Notes under the pieces: model-generated | The model's input: the letters and a program-made list of their open reading frames with translations, nothing else | Database searches by the model: none | Told to the model about the DNA's origin: nothing | Position numbers and translations under genes: made by a program | Part shown: positions 62,681 to 64,000 of the stretch, piece after piece | How positions within the stretch are numbered: position 1 is the stretch's first letter | How the letters are laid out: the number at the start of each line of letters is the position of its first letter | NCBI GenBank assembly: GCA_026390435.1 | Contig: JAPLFY010000031.1 | Span: forward strand, 116,553-180,552 | Direction of reading: 5' to 3' | DNA: 64,000 nt | From: Pseudomonadota bacterium | GTDB taxonomy: Bacteria > Bdellovibrionota_B > Oligoflexia > Oligoflexales > CAIYRB01

Positions 62681-64000
62681 TTATTGGCTACAAGCTGCTG
62701 GCTTAGTCGGCGCCAAGCTACCGCTAGTCGGCGCATCAATTATTAACTTATCAAATCCAGTGCATAAATTGGCGATCTGAGCAGTGGTTGCTGTGTTACC
62801 AGTGGCCGCAGACTGAATCTTCGTGCTTACCACCTTTGCCAGGCTGGTTGTGATTTGCGATTTAAGTGTTTTAGCATTGTTTACAGATGTGGCTCCGCCA
62901 GATGCAGTCTTGCTGAGCGTCGTCAAGTCACTAAACGCACCTGTTATACTCTTCTGAATGCTTGCGGGCATATTAGCAATTTTACCGAAGCCAAGCGTAA
63001 CACCCTCTAAATCGGCAATTGTCGCCAGTATCATCGACTTCTGATTTGTAACGTCGAATACCTTTCCGACGGCAGTCGACACCTCGGTGACGTTTGCCAC
63101 AAGGGTCTCGATATCAGATGCCGAGCTTGCGCTGTTTTGAGTACTTAACTTGCTGCTGGCAACGTCGATACTAGGCTGTGTATTTTCTCCGGACACATAG
63201 AGCAACGCTCGCTGAAAAGTCACCGCCTCGGCTAAGTGGCTAAATGCCCAAAGAAAATGCGCTTGCTCTGAATACTTCCGTGAAGTTGAAGTAGGAGTGC
63301 AAGTCGTGCTCGCTCCGCGCTGGGCTTGAGCAGTGATAATATCCGCATCAACAAATCGGCACACATCTGCCAGAGCCAAATCAAAATAATTTAATACCTC
63401 AATATTCGCGCGCAGAGTCGCATCCACCTCATTAGGGATATACAGCTGATTGCTCGCGCCAAACAGATTCAACTGCGCTGGAGCTGGGCTAATATCAGAC
63501 GTACTAAAGAGCTTTGAAAATAGCTTCTTCTCCTCACTTTCAGATATCGGCACTAGACTCTGAAGCTTCACCAACACAGACGAAACCCCGGATGACAGCG
63601 ACCCTGAGGCGGTTGTACTCGTAGTTGTAGTCGTGGGCAGCGCTAATTCAAGATCACCAGCCAAGGCCGACGCGTTGCCGGTCGCTGGAGTAGAAGACGT
63701 AGAGCTAGTCGATTTTGTTAAATTGATTAATTGTCGAGCCAAGATAAACGGGTCCACTCCACCCATCGACAAATGCGTGAAGCCCAAAAGGATACTTGCG
63801 CGCTCGTTATACGGATTGGCCGCTACAAGCTCTTTTGCATATTTTTCGGCGGTCACGAAATTACCCGCATCAAATGCACTCTGAGCTGCAATTAACCGAG
63901 TGTCACCAGCCCCATCATCGCCGCCAAAGACTTTATTGAAGTTTGCGGTCCCCCCGCAACTTGCCAAATGAAAGCAAAGAATAAGCGGGAGGACGCGATA
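62681..64000 (-). CDS. lipoprotein with TPR-like and disordered segments, start beyond window
   Basis: The frame continues past the right edge (RVLPLILCFHLASCGG before the first visible TTG at 63965-63967). A lipoprotein with lipid cysteine in LASC is therefore cut by the window. The N-terminal mature part has a TPR-like helix pair (SAFDAGNFVTAEKYAKELVA; YNERASILLGFTHLSMGG). A long Ser/Thr-rich linker follows (for example TTTTTSTTASGSLSSGVSSV), then helices of unknown type, ending KPAACSQ. It may be an outer-membrane-anchored scaffold; function unknown. Confidence 0.7.
   Translation of the reverse strand, partial: YRVLPLILCFHLASCGGTANFNKVFGGDDGAGDTRLIAAQSAFDAGNFVTAEKYAKELVAANPYNERASILLGFTHLSMGGVDPFILARQLINLTKSTSSTSSTPATGNASALAGDLELALPTTTTTSTTASGSLSSGVSSVLVKLQSLVPISESEEKKLFSKLFSTSDISPAPAQLNLFGASNQLYIPNEVDATLRANIEVLNYFDLALADVCRFVDADIITAQAQRGASTTCTPTSTSRKYSEQAHFLWAFSHLAEAVTFQRALLYVSGENTQPSIDVASSKLSTQNSASSASDIETLVANVTEVSTAVGKVFDVTNQKSMILATIADLEGVTLGFGKIANMPASIQKSITGAFSDLTTLSKTASGGATSVNNAKTLKSQITTSLAKVVSTKIQSAATGNTATTAQIANLCTGFDKLIIDAPTSGSLAPTKPAACSQ

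Overview
The window is a dense, typical Gram-negative chromosome segment of about 50 percent GC. Many secreted lipoproteins, System I cytochrome c maturation genes, KhpA, a 5-prime HAMP-type membrane protein and a DksA-like protein with a lysine-rich tail suggest a bacterium near the Bdellovibrionota/Oligoflexia or another delta-like lineage. That placement is an inference from gene content; no rRNA is present. I see no insertion sequence, prophage, CRISPR array or tRNA.

Layout. 1-4.7 kb (minus): a HAMP-like membrane protein, ruvA, ruvB, an unrecognised membrane protein and a truncated outer-membrane barrel, apparently one operon. 4.7-12.6 kb (minus): rimP-nusA-infB-rbfA-truB-metK, the translation/transcription core operon, closed by a clear rho-independent terminator. 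12.9-16.1 kb (plus): a PilZ-like protein and a TPR protein with a C-terminal winged helix. 16.0-22 kb: accessory secreted functions. These are a two-domain cytochrome-like lipoprotein with a frameshift at a G7 tract, a GH5 mannanase, an expansin-like protein, a decayed M48 lipoprotein peptidase beside an intact 57-residue membrane protein, and a transglutaminase-elicitor-like lipoprotein. 22-24.4 kb: a TMTC-like membrane-TPR protein.

24.5-30.4 kb (minus): pstSCAB-phoBR, the phosphate uptake and sensing operon, without phoU. 30.6-35.7 kb: large secreted proteins of unknown role and two small proteins. 35.7-38.4 kb (plus): pyrimidine nucleoside phosphorylase, purine nucleoside phosphorylase and hypoxanthine phosphoribosyltransferase, a nucleoside salvage operon translationally coupled to a secreted protein resembling a degenerate PHP-type hydrolase. 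39.9-41.2 kb: khpA-nagZ. 41.2-44.2 kb (minus): trmB, a small protein, ybeY and a CorC/HlyC-type protein. 44.2-44.7 kb: RNase P RNA, with a recognisable promoter and a 12-bp inverted repeat enclosing the whole gene.

44.7-64 kb: an SDR, an RNHCP zinc protein, a lipoprotein, and the ccmABCDE-ccmG operon (including a tiny ccmD) preceded by three envelope proteins. A thioredoxin-like protein, a protein with a divergent RelA/SpoT synthetase fold, a cysteine desulfurase, comF and mutS follow. The window ends with a DksA-like protein carrying a histone-H1-like tail, and a lipoprotein whose start lies beyond the window.

The most interesting items are the RelA/SpoT-like protein, the rnpB-enclosing inverted repeat, the G7 frameshift between two cytochrome-like repeats, the H1-tailed DksA homologue without its zinc ligands, and the mannanase/expansin pair. 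I found no clearly new multi-gene defence or mobile system.
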